A stretch of DNA of 12,962 nt from NCBI GenBank assembly GCA_964384785.1, contig CAYLLH010000103.1, forward strand, positions 1-12,962, in the 5' to 3' direction. This stretch comes from JAZKSG01 sp964384785 (lineage in GTDB: Archaea > Thermoplasmatota > E2 > DHVEG-1). The notes beneath the pieces were generated by a model. That model was not told the origin of the DNA, ran no database searches, and saw only the letters and a program-made list of their open reading frames with translations. This document shows positions 1 to 6,020 of the stretch, piece by piece. Numbering within the stretch: the stretch's first letter is position 1; the number at the start of each line of letters is the position of its first letter. A program made the translations under genes and the position numbers.

Positions 1-867
1 ACAAGTCATCTTACCAACGACTTCCTCACGAGAGTATCCCATTTTTTTAACAAAAGCATCATTAACTTTTGTTATAACAAGATCTTTATCAGTCTGAAAT
101 ACAACATCTGTTATTCCCTGCATGAAACTAGCTTCTTTAGATTCAGCGTTTCTATTCTCAGTTATATCATAGGTAAAACCCATAAATCTCTCATTTGATA
201 ATTTAACACCATTAATTTTCCAACAACGAACAGATCCACTTTTATGAACAAAAAAATTTTCACAAGAGAAAGAACCATTTTCTTTCAATAATTCAAAATT
301 AGATAAAGCCTGATCCTGATCATCTTCAACATGAATATTTAAGACATTTTTTGTAAGAAGTTCATCTTTTGAATAACCAGTGATTTTTGAAGCTTTATCA
401 TTTACTTCAACAAAATTACCCTCTTTATCAACAATAAAAACACCAAAAGGAGCATTATCAATATATGCTCTATAATCTCTTTCACTTTTTTCTAACTTAT
501 CATGAAATTTCTTACGATCCGTAACATCTATAAGAGAAACAATTCTAACTTTTGAATCCAGATTTATGTTAAAAGTAATATGAACAAATTTCAGACTACC
601 ATCTTTTGAGATAAAACTACAATCATACTGAGCAGGAAGACTATCTCTTTCTTCACTTCTCTGTTTATGATACTCCATCATACATTTCAGATCATTTTCA
701 GGAACAAAATCATACCAATGCAAGACGCCTTCAATTTCTTTTTTAGAGTACCCACTAAGTTTTTCAAAAAAGCTATTACATTTAGAAATAACATGATCAT
801 CACCAAAGACACACATTGCAACACCACTATTTTCGAAAACAAAATCATCAGATTTACTCAACACCAT
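1..867 (-). CDS. Multi-PAS sensor protein, C-terminus outside the window (probable PAS histidine kinase)
   Basis: An open frame runs from about 867 to the left edge without a stop, giving about 289 codons of a longer protein. It reads as three consecutive PAS domains, at roughly residues 5-120, 130-245 and from 250 to the edge. Each shows the usual PAS signature: G-V-x-x-x-D followed by N-x-x-x-x-x-x-x-G-Y-S-x-x-E. The first two end in the D-V-T-D-R-K and D-I-T-E-N-R type linkers that lead to the next module. No signal peptide or membrane segment is visible, so it is probably cytoplasmic. A histidine kinase core is expected beyond the edge but is not seen. The gene overlaps the 3' end of the membrane histidine kinase by 14 bases, so the two are probably co-transcribed and translationally coupled. 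The start is uncertain: GGAGG directly abuts tandem ATG ATG GTG TTG codons. The second ATG is chosen; the GTG at 862-864 has better ribosome-binding-site spacing. Confidence 0.85.
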   Translation of the reverse strand, partial: MVLSKSDDFVFENSGVAMCVFGDDHVISKCNSFFEKLSGYSKKEIEGVLHWYDFVPENDLKCMMEYHKQRSEERDSLPAQYDCSFISKDGSLKFVHITFNINLDSKVRIVSLIDVTDRKKFHDKLEKSERDYRAYIDNAPFGVFIVDKEGNFVEVNDKASKITGYSKDELLTKNVLNIHVEDDQDQALSNFELLKENGSFSCENFFVHKSGSVRCWKINGVKLSNERFMGFTYDITENRNAESKEASFMQGITDVVFQTDKDLVITKVNDAFVKKMGYSREEVVGKMTC

Positions 868-2677
868 CATCCTCCAATTTTTTATTTGATTTCCTAAGAG
901 TGAAATAAAAAGTACATCCCTTGCCAGGACCTGGGCTTTCAGCCCAGATTTTACCGCCGTGTTTCTCAACAATATTTTTACAAAGAGAAAGACCTAATCC
1001 AGTACTATCCATACCCTCTCTTGGTTTACCATTTTTATAAAACTTATCAAAAACATGTTTCATACATTCAGAATCAAGACCCATACCATTATCAGAAACA
1101 GCAAAACGTACATATTCTCCATCAGAAAAAGCATCCAAACAAATCCTACCCCTTTTATTATCAGGAGTATACTTAACAGCATTAGAAATAAGATTATTAA
1201 AAACCTCTTTAACTTGGAATTCATCACCCAAAATCTTTAAATTTTCATCAAAATTTTTCTCTACTTCAAAACCATGTTCAATAAGAAGATTTTTATTTTC
1301 ATCAAATACTTTTTCAACCAAATCAGACAAAAAAACCTCTTGAGTATTCAAACCGTTATAAGAATCATCTAAATGAGAAAGCTCAAGAGTATCATCAATC
1401 AAACTTTTTATCTTTTTAACACTCTGGTAAGAAGCATCTAAAATCTCTTTTTGTTTCTCATCATCAACCTTGTCACGCAGTATAGGAAGCATAGTCAAAG
1501 GCATAGTAAGTGGGTTTTTAATATCATGAGCCAACAGATCAATAAAATCATTTTTCTGCTCCAAAAGCTGTTCTACTTCACAATTACGAGCCTCAAGCTC
1601 AGTGTTTAATTTAGAAAGTTCATCTTTTGATCTACGTAAACGAAGTTCAGCAGTTTTTTTATCAGTTATATCACGAATAGAAAAAACATAACCTTTAACT
1701 TTATCATTTTTATCAGTAACAGTTGATGCATTAACAGAAACAAAAACCTCTTCATCATCCGCTTTTAAAACAACATCATCTATACTTTTAAAAACACATT
1801 CTCCATTGATTTTATTAAAATCAAATTTTTTAAAAAAACCATCATTTTTCTTAAAAAAAGAAAAAACATTTTTACCTTTAATCTCATCTTCAGAAAAACC
1901 AAAAATGTTTTCAACAGAATTATTAACACGAATAATTCTACCTTTATTGTCTGTAAGAATAAGACCATCAACCATTGTATCCAAAATTTTATCAGCAAAA
2001 ACAGAAGGTGTGACATCAATCATCCTATATTTTAACAAAGCATAAGTAATCAAAAAACCAGAAATAGGGAAAAACATACTCTGAGGAGCAACATGGTATT
2101 CACCATGTATAGAGGAAATCAAGCCAACTATTATACCTGCTAAAAACAATAAAGAACCAGTTCTTTTCTTACCCTTAACCTTAAAGGTTGAATAAGAAAA
2201 TAAAAGTGCTCCAAGGATAACAGAGCCATAGGCTACAAAAAGACTAATATAACCAACTAATCCAAAACTTTTATTAAAATTAAGAACCCATGATGAATCA
2301 TAAACAAGTTTTTCATAAAACAAACCATGATAACTATTAGTCAAAAAAAACAAATAAAGAACAATAGGAATTATATAAATAAGGTATGGCATAAATCTTT
2401 TTTTCAAAATTTTTCTCTCAACTGGATACATCAAAGCAAAATGAATACTGGTAGCTCCCAGCATAAAAACACCGAGATGCGCGATACCAATCGACCAATA
2501 CAAACCTGTGATATCTTTAGACCAGAACATAAAAGTCTGTCCAAGAGACCAAAGACTAGCTGAAAAAAGCCAGAAAGCAACAACAAGATTAAGAACACGT
2601 CCAAAACCACAATATAAAAGATAAACACCTAAAAAAAACAGAATAAGAAAACTTACCAGAGCTATCAAATCATACAT
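854..2677 (-). CDS. Membrane sensor histidine kinase (7TM-PAS-HisKA-HATPase)
   Basis: A 607-residue two-component sensor kinase. Residues 1-220 contain about seven hydrophobic helices, matching the N-terminal 7TM module common in archaeal kinases. A PAS domain lies at about 228-342 and ends in D-I-T-D-K-K. A short coiled linker (344-375) leads to the HisKA dimerisation domain with H-box L-L-A-H-D-I-K-N-P-L, phospho-acceptor H384. The ATPase domain has its N-box around N495/N499, G1 D529-N-G-M-G533, an F-box around 543-547, and G2 G560-L-G. All the key residues for autophosphorylation are present, so it should be active. The signal sensed and the partner regulator are unknown; no response regulator is in the window. 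The ATG at 2677 is the first start after an in-frame stop, and no Shine-Dalgarno site is visible. The downstream multi-PAS gene overlaps its end. Confidence 0.93.
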   Translation of the reverse strand: MYDLIALVSFLILFFLGVYLLYCGFGRVLNLVVAFWLFSASLWSLGQTFMFWSKDITGLYWSIGIAHLGVFMLGATSIHFALMYPVERKILKKRFMPYLIYIIPIVLYLFFLTNSYHGLFYEKLVYDSSWVLNFNKSFGLVGYISLFVAYGSVILGALLFSYSTFKVKGKKRTGSLLFLAGIIVGLISSIHGEYHVAPQSMFFPISGFLITYALLKYRMIDVTPSVFADKILDTMVDGLILTDNKGRIIRVNNSVENIFGFSEDEIKGKNVFSFFKKNDGFFKKFDFNKINGECVFKSIDDVVLKADDEEVFVSVNASTVTDKNDKVKGYVFSIRDITDKKTAELRLRRSKDELSKLNTELEARNCEVEQLLEQKNDFIDLLAHDIKNPLTMPLTMLPILRDKVDDEKQKEILDASYQSVKKIKSLIDDTLELSHLDDSYNGLNTQEVFLSDLVEKVFDENKNLLIEHGFEVEKNFDENLKILGDEFQVKEVFNNLISNAVKYTPDNKRGRICLDAFSDGEYVRFAVSDNGMGLDSECMKHVFDKFYKNGKPREGMDSTGLGLSLCKNIVEKHGGKIWAESPGPGKGCTFYFTLRKSNKKLEDDGVE

Positions 2678-2864
2678 AATACATCATTAAAGAGTTTTTT
2701 TGGTTATCTTTGCAACACCCCATCATTTTTGTTTTGAAATATATTAAAAAATAGGGAATGAACTATGTAAGTATATCTTTTTTTTCCACTAATTGATACT
2801 TGCAGGTGACCCATCCGAATCCTATCCTCATCCAAAGTGATTTTACAAATTATAAATCAAATTG

Positions 2865-2881
2865 GTTAATAAATAATTAAC
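2865..2881. repeat. Short inverted repeat GTTAAT-N5-ATTAAC
   Basis: The six-base arms are perfect and separated by aaata. Further GTTAA/GATTAA-like words follow at 2883-2902. The site is downstream of the ribbon-helix-helix gene and about 190 bases upstream of the kinase start. It could be an operator for the kinase transcript, but in DNA this AT-rich the pattern could arise by chance. Confidence 0.3.
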
Positions 2882-2941
2882 TGTTAAATATTGTTGATTA
2901 ATAAAAAAAGGTTATTGAAAAACTTTTTGAAAATTAAGATA

Positions 2942-2964
2942 TAAAAAAAAAATTAAAATTTTTT
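2942..2964 (-). terminator. T-rich transcription terminator after the RHH gene
   Basis: Immediately after the TAG stop of the ribbon-helix-helix gene, the minus strand carries a T6 run, then a T10 run (2943-2952). Archaeal RNA polymerase terminates at such U-tracts without needing a hairpin. Confidence 0.55.
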
Positions 2965-2965
2965 C

Positions 2966-3310
2966 CTATCGCCATTTTCTAGCTTTCATTCTAACAATAG
3001 GATCATCACTGACTTCACAGATTTTACTTGATAGCCTTTCAAAACCTTCTACTGTGTTTATATTGAATTTTCCAAGTGGTATACCTCGGTTGTCCATTAG
3101 TTTAATTTCACCGGGTATACCAGAAGCCATTGCATCCTTTGTCATTGAGGATGTTAATTCAGTTGTTACATCCATTGAGGTTACCATTTCATCAAGTTGT
3201 TTGTTTAAAAGACCAGTTATAAAAGAAGATCTATCTCCACAATCATTTTGTCTATCAATTCGATCCACAATATCAGAAGGTAATTCTAAAAATATTGTTT
3301 TCTTTTCCAT
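2966..3310 (-). CDS. Ribbon-helix-helix DNA-binding protein (CopG/antitoxin-like)
   Basis: A 114-residue protein. The first ~42 residues fit a ribbon-helix-helix fold: a beta strand (K-K-T-I-F-L-E-L-P), helix 1 beginning S-D-I-V-D-R-I, then helix 2 beginning with the S-S-F-I capping pattern and ending L-L-N-K-Q-L. Such proteins dimerise and bind operator DNA through the strand. The remaining ~70 residues are not recognised; they contain a predicted strand-turn segment around P-G-E-I-K-L and a basic R-K-W-R tail. This C-terminal part could bind a partner, as in type II antitoxins, or an effector. A TTTAAATA box centred 27 bases before the ATG suggests a leaderless transcript. The neighbouring 82-residue gene has its own promoter. 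Whether this is an antitoxin or a stand-alone repressor cannot be decided from the sequence. Confidence 0.75.
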   Translation of the reverse strand: MEKKTIFLELPSDIVDRIDRQNDCGDRSSFITGLLNKQLDEMVTSMDVTTELTSSMTKDAMASGIPGEIKLMDNRGIPLGKFNINTVEGFERLSSKICEVSDDPIVRMKARKWR

Positions 3311-3333
3311 GAAGTTTAAAAAGAATTATATTG

Positions 3334-3341
3334 TATTTAAA
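3334..3341 (-). promoter_or_regulatory. TATA box of the RHH gene (leaderless)
   Basis: A perfect TTTAAATA on the minus strand, centred about 27 bases upstream of the ATG at 3310. This places the predicted transcription start at or within a base or two of the start codon. No Shine-Dalgarno site precedes the gene, which agrees with leaderless translation. Confidence 0.6.
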
Positions 3342-3367
3342 ATTTTAGGAATTAAAAAAATAGATTT

Positions 3368-3616
3368 TTATGCTACCATGGGGTCAAAATCATCATTAAA
3401 AGATTTTTTACTAATATTTCCCATTTGTGAGACTATTTTCAGGAAGTTTTCTTCAACTATTTTTAGTTCTTTAACTGAAAGGTTTTTTCTTTCAAAGATT
3501 TTTTTTCCTTTTTCATTGTAGACTTTGAGTGTTCCTTTTTTAATGTTGGTTATTACTTTGAATACGTTGCCTTTTGCTTGTTTCCATGAGAATACTCGTT
3601 CGTTTTTTTCTGCCAT
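3368..3616 (-). CDS. Small conserved-looking protein of unknown function (82 aa)
   Basis: I do not recognise a family. The protein is soluble, basic and has no signal peptide. Residues 8-50 look like alternating strands (S-W-K-Q-A-K-G-N-V-F-K-V, then T-L-K-V-Y-N-E-K-G-K-K-I-F). A helix follows (L-S-V-K-E-L-K-I-V-E-E-N-F-L-K-I-V), then a short polar tail. The codon use and the well-placed TATA box (TTTAAATA, 3658-3665) support a real gene. It lies 57 bases upstream of the ribbon-helix-helix gene on the same strand, and each gene seems to have its own promoter. A toxin-antitoxin relationship is possible, but no toxin fold is apparent. Confidence 0.7.
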   Translation of the reverse strand: MAEKNERVFSWKQAKGNVFKVITNIKKGTLKVYNEKGKKIFERKNLSVKELKIVEENFLKIVSQMGNISKKSFNDDFDPMVA

Positions 3617-3657
3617 ATTCTATCAAACAGCCGTATGTTATACTTTATTATTAATAC

Positions 3658-3665
3658 TATTTAAA
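3658..3665 (-). promoter_or_regulatory. TATA box of the 82-aa gene
   Basis: TTTAAATA on the minus strand, centred about 45 bases before the ATG at 3616. The expected transcription start is near 3635, leaving a leader of roughly 19 nt without a clear Shine-Dalgarno site. Confidence 0.5.
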
Positions 3666-3684
3666 TATTATGTATTATTTTGTC

Positions 3685-3717
3685 AAAAAATAAAAATAAA
3701 AAACGACAAAAAAAAAT
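3685..3717 (-). terminator. T-rich terminator after the HAD phosphatase gene
   Basis: On the minus strand, successive T-runs broken by single other bases begin a few bases after the TGA stop at 3724. This is a typical archaeal U-tract terminator. Confidence 0.55.
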
Positions 3718-3723
3718 GAAAAA

Positions 3724-4344
3724 TCAACAAAAATTAAGTAAATCTCGAGATTTTTCAATAAAAAAATCAGGATTCTCATCTAATAAAACATTTTTTCCAT
3801 GCCAACCCCAACCCACAGCAACAGTCTTAACATCAGCATTTCTGCCTTCGACTATATCACCAGCAGTATCACCAATATAAAAAAAACAACCATCAGGATA
3901 CTTTTCTTTTATAGATTTAATTTTCTTAATTTTATTATGCTCTTTATCAGAACCGATAACATCCTCAAAAAACTGGTTTATTCCATGTATTTTTAAAAAT
4001 TTTATAACAAGATCTGTTTCACTACTTGTAACAATATACAAAAGATTGTCTTTAGAAAGAGTCTTTATAACTTTTTGAATTCCAGGGAATAAATCAATTT
4101 TATCCTGATGTTCTAAAAGACCATCTTTCATAGTATAAACAATACGTAAAATTTTTTCTTTGCTCATACCCATTTTAAACATGCTTTCATACATGTTTCC
4201 ATTATAAAGTCTAAGGAAATCATCCTTTGTTTTAATCTTAGAAACTTTTTCTTTTTCACATCCTTTCATGAAATATTCAAAGAAAACATCAAAAGTATCA
4301 ACTATTACACCATCGTAATCAAAAATAAAGATTTTTTTACCCAT
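3724..4344 (-). CDS. HAD-superfamily hydrolase, phosphoglycolate phosphatase-like (subclass IA)
   Basis: A 206-residue HAD phosphatase. Motif I is F-D-Y-D-G-V-I-V-D, with D9 as nucleophile and D11 as acid/base. The helical cap (about residues 15-85) includes a helical stretch around M-Y-E-S-M-F-K-M-G-M. Motif II is the V-T-S-S segment near 106. A motif III lysine lies in the S-D-K-E-H-N-K segment (about 132-138). Motif IV is G-D-T-A-G-D, which binds magnesium. The length and cap type match subclass IA enzymes that hydrolyse small phosphate esters such as phosphoglycolate. The actual substrate cannot be read from sequence. An AT-rich box (TTTTAAAATA, 4371-4380) about 31 bases before the ATG suggests a leaderless or nearly leaderless mRNA. 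A perfect dyad lies about 110 bases upstream. The gene is followed by a T-rich terminator and is probably monocistronic. Confidence 0.92.
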   Translation of the reverse strand: MGKKIFIFDYDGVIVDTFDVFFEYFMKGCEKEKVSKIKTKDDFLRLYNGNMYESMFKMGMSKEKILRIVYTMKDGLLEHQDKIDLFPGIQKVIKTLSKDNLLYIVTSSETDLVIKFLKIHGINQFFEDVIGSDKEHNKIKKIKSIKEKYPDGCFFYIGDTAGDIVEGRNADVKTVAVGWGWHGKNVLLDENPDFFIEKSRDLLNFC

Positions 4345-4370
4345 AAAATCAAAACAACCATATATTACTA

Positions 4371-4380
4371 TATTTTAAAA
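4371..4380 (-). promoter_or_regulatory. Probable TATA box of the HAD gene
   Basis: TTTTAAAATA on the minus strand, centred about 31 bases upstream of the ATG at 4344, so the transcript is expected to start within a few bases of the start codon. No Shine-Dalgarno site is present. Confidence 0.45.
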
Positions 4381-4451
4381 GACTTATCAAAATAAGATAG
4401 GCTTAGAAAAAATAATGTAAAACGTTGCAAAAAACATGTATTAAAGACATA

Positions 4452-4475
4452 TTACTGTATGAGTTAATACAGTAA
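4452..4475. repeat. Perfect 9-bp inverted repeat between DUF763 and HAD genes
   Basis: The arms TTACTGTAT and ATACAGTAA are perfect complements separated by six bases. The site lies 29 bases after the DUF763 stop and about 108 bases upstream of the HAD start. It could be an operator for the HAD gene or, as RNA, a 3' hairpin of the DUF763 transcript; a T6 run follows about 20 bases further on the minus strand. The function is not settled. Confidence 0.5.
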
Positions 4476-4504
4476 CACAAACAAATGTCATACGCACCCT
4501 TGTT

Positions 4505-5632
4505 TCATGTGGAAGGTTTATTTGAAGATTTAACAAAAACACTCAAACGTTTTATCGCTTTAAGCCTATCTTTACGTCCAATTTTTGCCTGATTAATACC
4601 ATTTCTAAGAATCATAGTTGATTCATCCATAGCCTCACAATCCACAGGAAAAGGAACACCATCTTTACCCCCATGAGCAAAAGTAAATTTAACAGGATCC
4701 TTCCAACTAGGCTTTTCACCATAAATCAGATCAGAAATCAAAGCCAAAGCACGAACCGCCCCCGGTCCAACACCACGCAGTCCAAGAAGTTCCTCATAGC
4801 ACGATGGTTGAAACTCATAAATTTCTTTCATCTTATGCCAACTAATACTACGAGGCATATCCAAACAAACCAAATCAGAAGTTTTTCTTTTTTTATCCCA
4901 GTCAAACAAAGTAGTCTGATCTTTATGTTTCAAAAGACTCGCCCAATCACATTTTAGATGAACAGGATCATCATTAACCAAATCAACACAACTCTTCTGA
5001 CAACCTTCACTATCACCAGATGACATATCAAGAACATTAGAAACTTTTTCACCCAGAATCGAGTCATGAGGGTTTTTAATAAAACTATCAAAATTTTTTG
5101 AAAACCAATGATAACGCCGGGCATAATTATCTTCAGTATTCAACCCCTGCTGAATAACACTCCAGATTCCATCCTCAGAGAAAACAAAAACATGGTGATA
5201 CAAACTATGAGAATCCTGCAAAGCACTATTGTCAACTTTTGCAGCCATACGACTAGAATACTTTAAATCATCAACAGTTTTGGAAGATAAATTAAAAAAC
5301 ATATTTGATTTATCTATTTCTTCAAGGGTTTTTCTTGAAGCTTTGCCTTTACCACCAACAACAGCAAAACCATGAATTTCAGGATCTATTGCCTCTTTAA
5401 GAGCACCACAAGTAACAGTAGTAGTACCAGATGAATGCCAATCAAAACCAAGAACACAGGATAATGCCTGAAACCAAAAAGGATTAGAAAGTCTCTTAAT
5501 AAACTCATCCCGACTATATTCCTCAATCATCACATCAGCTATACCACGAGATAGTTTCACCATTCTTTTAAACAACCAAGAAGGAGCTTTACCGCCATGC
5601 AAAGGAAGGTTTGCAACACCAGTTCTACCCAT
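4505..5632 (-). CDS. DUF763 family protein with helix-hairpin-helix motif
   Basis: A 375-residue protein matching the DUF763 family from end to end. Recognisable blocks are the N-terminal R-T-G-x-A-x-L-P-L-H-G-G-K-A-P, P-F-W-F-Q-A-L, L-G-F-D-W-H-S-S-G-T-T, G-G-K-G-x-x-S-R-K-T, S-R-M-A-A-K-V-D, A-R-R-Y-H-W-F-S, and the late F-A-H-G-G-K-D-G block. A helix-hairpin-helix segment (L-L-G-L-R-G-V-G-P-G-A-V-R-A-L, about 282-296) suggests DNA or structured nucleic acid binding. The biochemical function of the family is not established. The ATG at 5632 is chosen because family members begin right before R-T-G; an in-frame TTG at 5644 would add four residues. An AT-rich box about 28 bases before this ATG suggests leaderless expression. 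It is divergent from the plus-strand unit on its right. Confidence 0.93.
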   Translation of the reverse strand: MGRTGVANLPLHGGKAPSWLFKRMVKLSRGIADVMIEEYSRDEFIKRLSNPFWFQALSCVLGFDWHSSGTTTVTCGALKEAIDPEIHGFAVVGGKGKASRKTLEEIDKSNMFFNLSSKTVDDLKYSSRMAAKVDNSALQDSHSLYHHVFVFSEDGIWSVIQQGLNTEDNYARRYHWFSKNFDSFIKNPHDSILGEKVSNVLDMSSGDSEGCQKSCVDLVNDDPVHLKCDWASLLKHKDQTTLFDWDKKRKTSDLVCLDMPRSISWHKMKEIYEFQPSCYEELLGLRGVGPGAVRALALISDLIYGEKPSWKDPVKFTFAHGGKDGVPFPVDCEAMDESTMILRNGINQAKIGRKDRLKAIKRLSVFVKSSNKPST

Positions 5633-5654
5633 AACAGAATACAATGAAACTCTC

Positions 5655-5666
5655 TTTTAATAAAAA
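5655..5666 (-). promoter_or_regulatory. Probable TATA box of the DUF763 gene
   Basis: TTTTTATTAAAA on the minus strand, centred about 28 bases upstream of the ATG at 5632. This spacing supports that ATG over the upstream TTG and suggests a leaderless mRNA. Confidence 0.4.
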
Positions 5667-5730
5667 CTATGCAGAGGTCACTAAAACTAAAACATTTTTT
5701 GAATACTTTCAACCAACCCCCTGTTTTAGG

Positions 5731-5738
5731 TATATAAA
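5731..5738 (+). promoter_or_regulatory. TATA box, probably of the candidate ncRNA
   Basis: TATATAAA on the plus strand, which would set a transcription start near 5760. The core is nearly symmetric (TTTATATA on the other strand), so it could also drive a second DUF763 transcript with a leader of about 75 nt. Confidence 0.45.
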
Positions 5739-5846
5739 GGATGAACGAAGTACTCAATCTCAGAAAGACGATAAGATACGGGGGAAATCACCAGCGTTCC
5801 TTTGGCTGGGATTTCTGCCACATAATTCTTAATTATATCACAAAAA

Positions 5847-5883
5847 ATCCCATCCCCTCCTCTCCAAGCATCCCATCCCCTCC
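5847..5883 (+). repeat. C-rich 14-nt direct repeat pair
   Basis: ATCCCATCCCCTCC occurs at 5847-5860 and again exactly at 5870-5883, nine bases apart. On the minus strand this gives five runs of three or four G within about 37 bases, so a G-quadruplex is possible on that strand. Confidence 0.75.
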
Positions 5884-5884
5884 C

Positions 5885-5898
5885 TTTTTCTTTTTTTT
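5885..5898 (+). terminator. T-tract terminator of the candidate ncRNA
   Basis: T5, a C, then T8, directly after the C-rich repeat. The pattern is suited to intrinsic termination by archaeal RNA polymerase on the plus strand. Confidence 0.45.
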
Positions 5899-6006
5899 AA
5901 AATAATACATATGTAACATAATACTCCATATTTCTACCGATAAAATCACAATTTTTACAGAAATATTTGAATATAACAATAAAATATTAGAAATTTAAAT
6001 TAGAAA

Positions 6007-6012
6007 GGTGAT
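6007..6012 (+). promoter_or_regulatory. Shine-Dalgarno site of the 146-aa gene
   Basis: GGTGAT, preceded by A (AGGTGAT), lies eight bases before the ATG at 6021. It is complementary to the AUCACCUCC 3' end of archaeal 16S rRNA and settles this start. Confidence 0.75.
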
Positions 6013-6020
6013 ATAGAAAA

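Larger units (their letters stand above)
2678..2965. other. Intergenic region upstream of the histidine kinase
   Basis: 288 bases with no credible ORF. From right to left it holds the T-rich terminator of the ribbon-helix-helix gene, GTTAAT/ATTAAC dyads near 2865-2881, and a GC-richer patch at 2801-2840 with four ATCC units (GGAT on the minus strand). An AT-rich stretch at 2738-2750 reads TTTTTAATATATTT on the minus strand and could be the kinase TATA box, which would give a leader of about 40 nt. Nothing resembling a tRNA or a guide RNA was recognised. Confidence 0.5.
5760..5898 (+). ncRNA. Candidate structured small RNA
   Basis: No known RNA family is recognised. The segment starts about 26 bases after a TATATAAA box. 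It contains a 14-pair hairpin: 5780-5789 plus 5791-5795 pair with 5805-5819, with A5790 bulged, one G-G mismatch and a nine-base loop. A 6-bp hairpin follows (ATAATT 5822-5827 with AATTAT 5831-5836). Next is a C-rich single-stranded-looking region with a 14-nt direct repeat (5847-5860 and 5870-5883), and finally T-runs at 5885-5898 that would end transcription. The 5' arm carries AAATCACC and the tail carries CCTCC words, both complementary to archaeal Shine-Dalgarno sequences (GGTGATTT, GGAGG). A tRNA, SRP RNA, C/D box or H/ACA identity does not fit. Strand and ends are inferred. Confidence 0.4.
5633..6020. other. Long divergent intergenic region
   Basis: 388 bases between two divergent genes, with no credible protein frame. 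From left to right it holds the DUF763 promoter, a TATATAAA box, a candidate structured RNA (5760-5898), then an AT-rich stretch with the promoter and ribosome binding site of the 146-residue gene. The 5760-5884 part is clearly richer in G and C than the surroundings. Confidence 0.7.

Noticed and set aside
667..897. Plus-strand frame of 76 codons opposite the sensor genes
   Set aside because: It lies antisense to well-supported PAS and kinase coding sequence and has no recognisable protein features.
1780..2045. Overlapping frames of about 79 codons on both strands inside the kinase PAS region
   Set aside because: Both are shadows of the kinase gene; their low-complexity Leu/Phe or Ser/Lys composition comes from AT-rich coding DNA.
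3054..3521. Plus-strand 155-codon frame opposite the RHH and 82-aa genes
   Set aside because: It spans two minus-strand genes and their promoter, starts without a promoter or ribosome site, and its translation is Ser/Phe/Ile-rich noise.
4452..4475. Bacterial-style Rho-independent terminator reading of the dyad
   Set aside because: The stem is AT-rich and the T-run does not follow directly; archaea rely on U-tracts rather than such hairpins.
5780..5822. H/ACA guide RNA reading of the main hairpin (ACA follows the stem)
   Set aside because: No kink-turn with tandem G-A pairs and no internal pseudouridylation pocket is visible; the ACA is likely chance.
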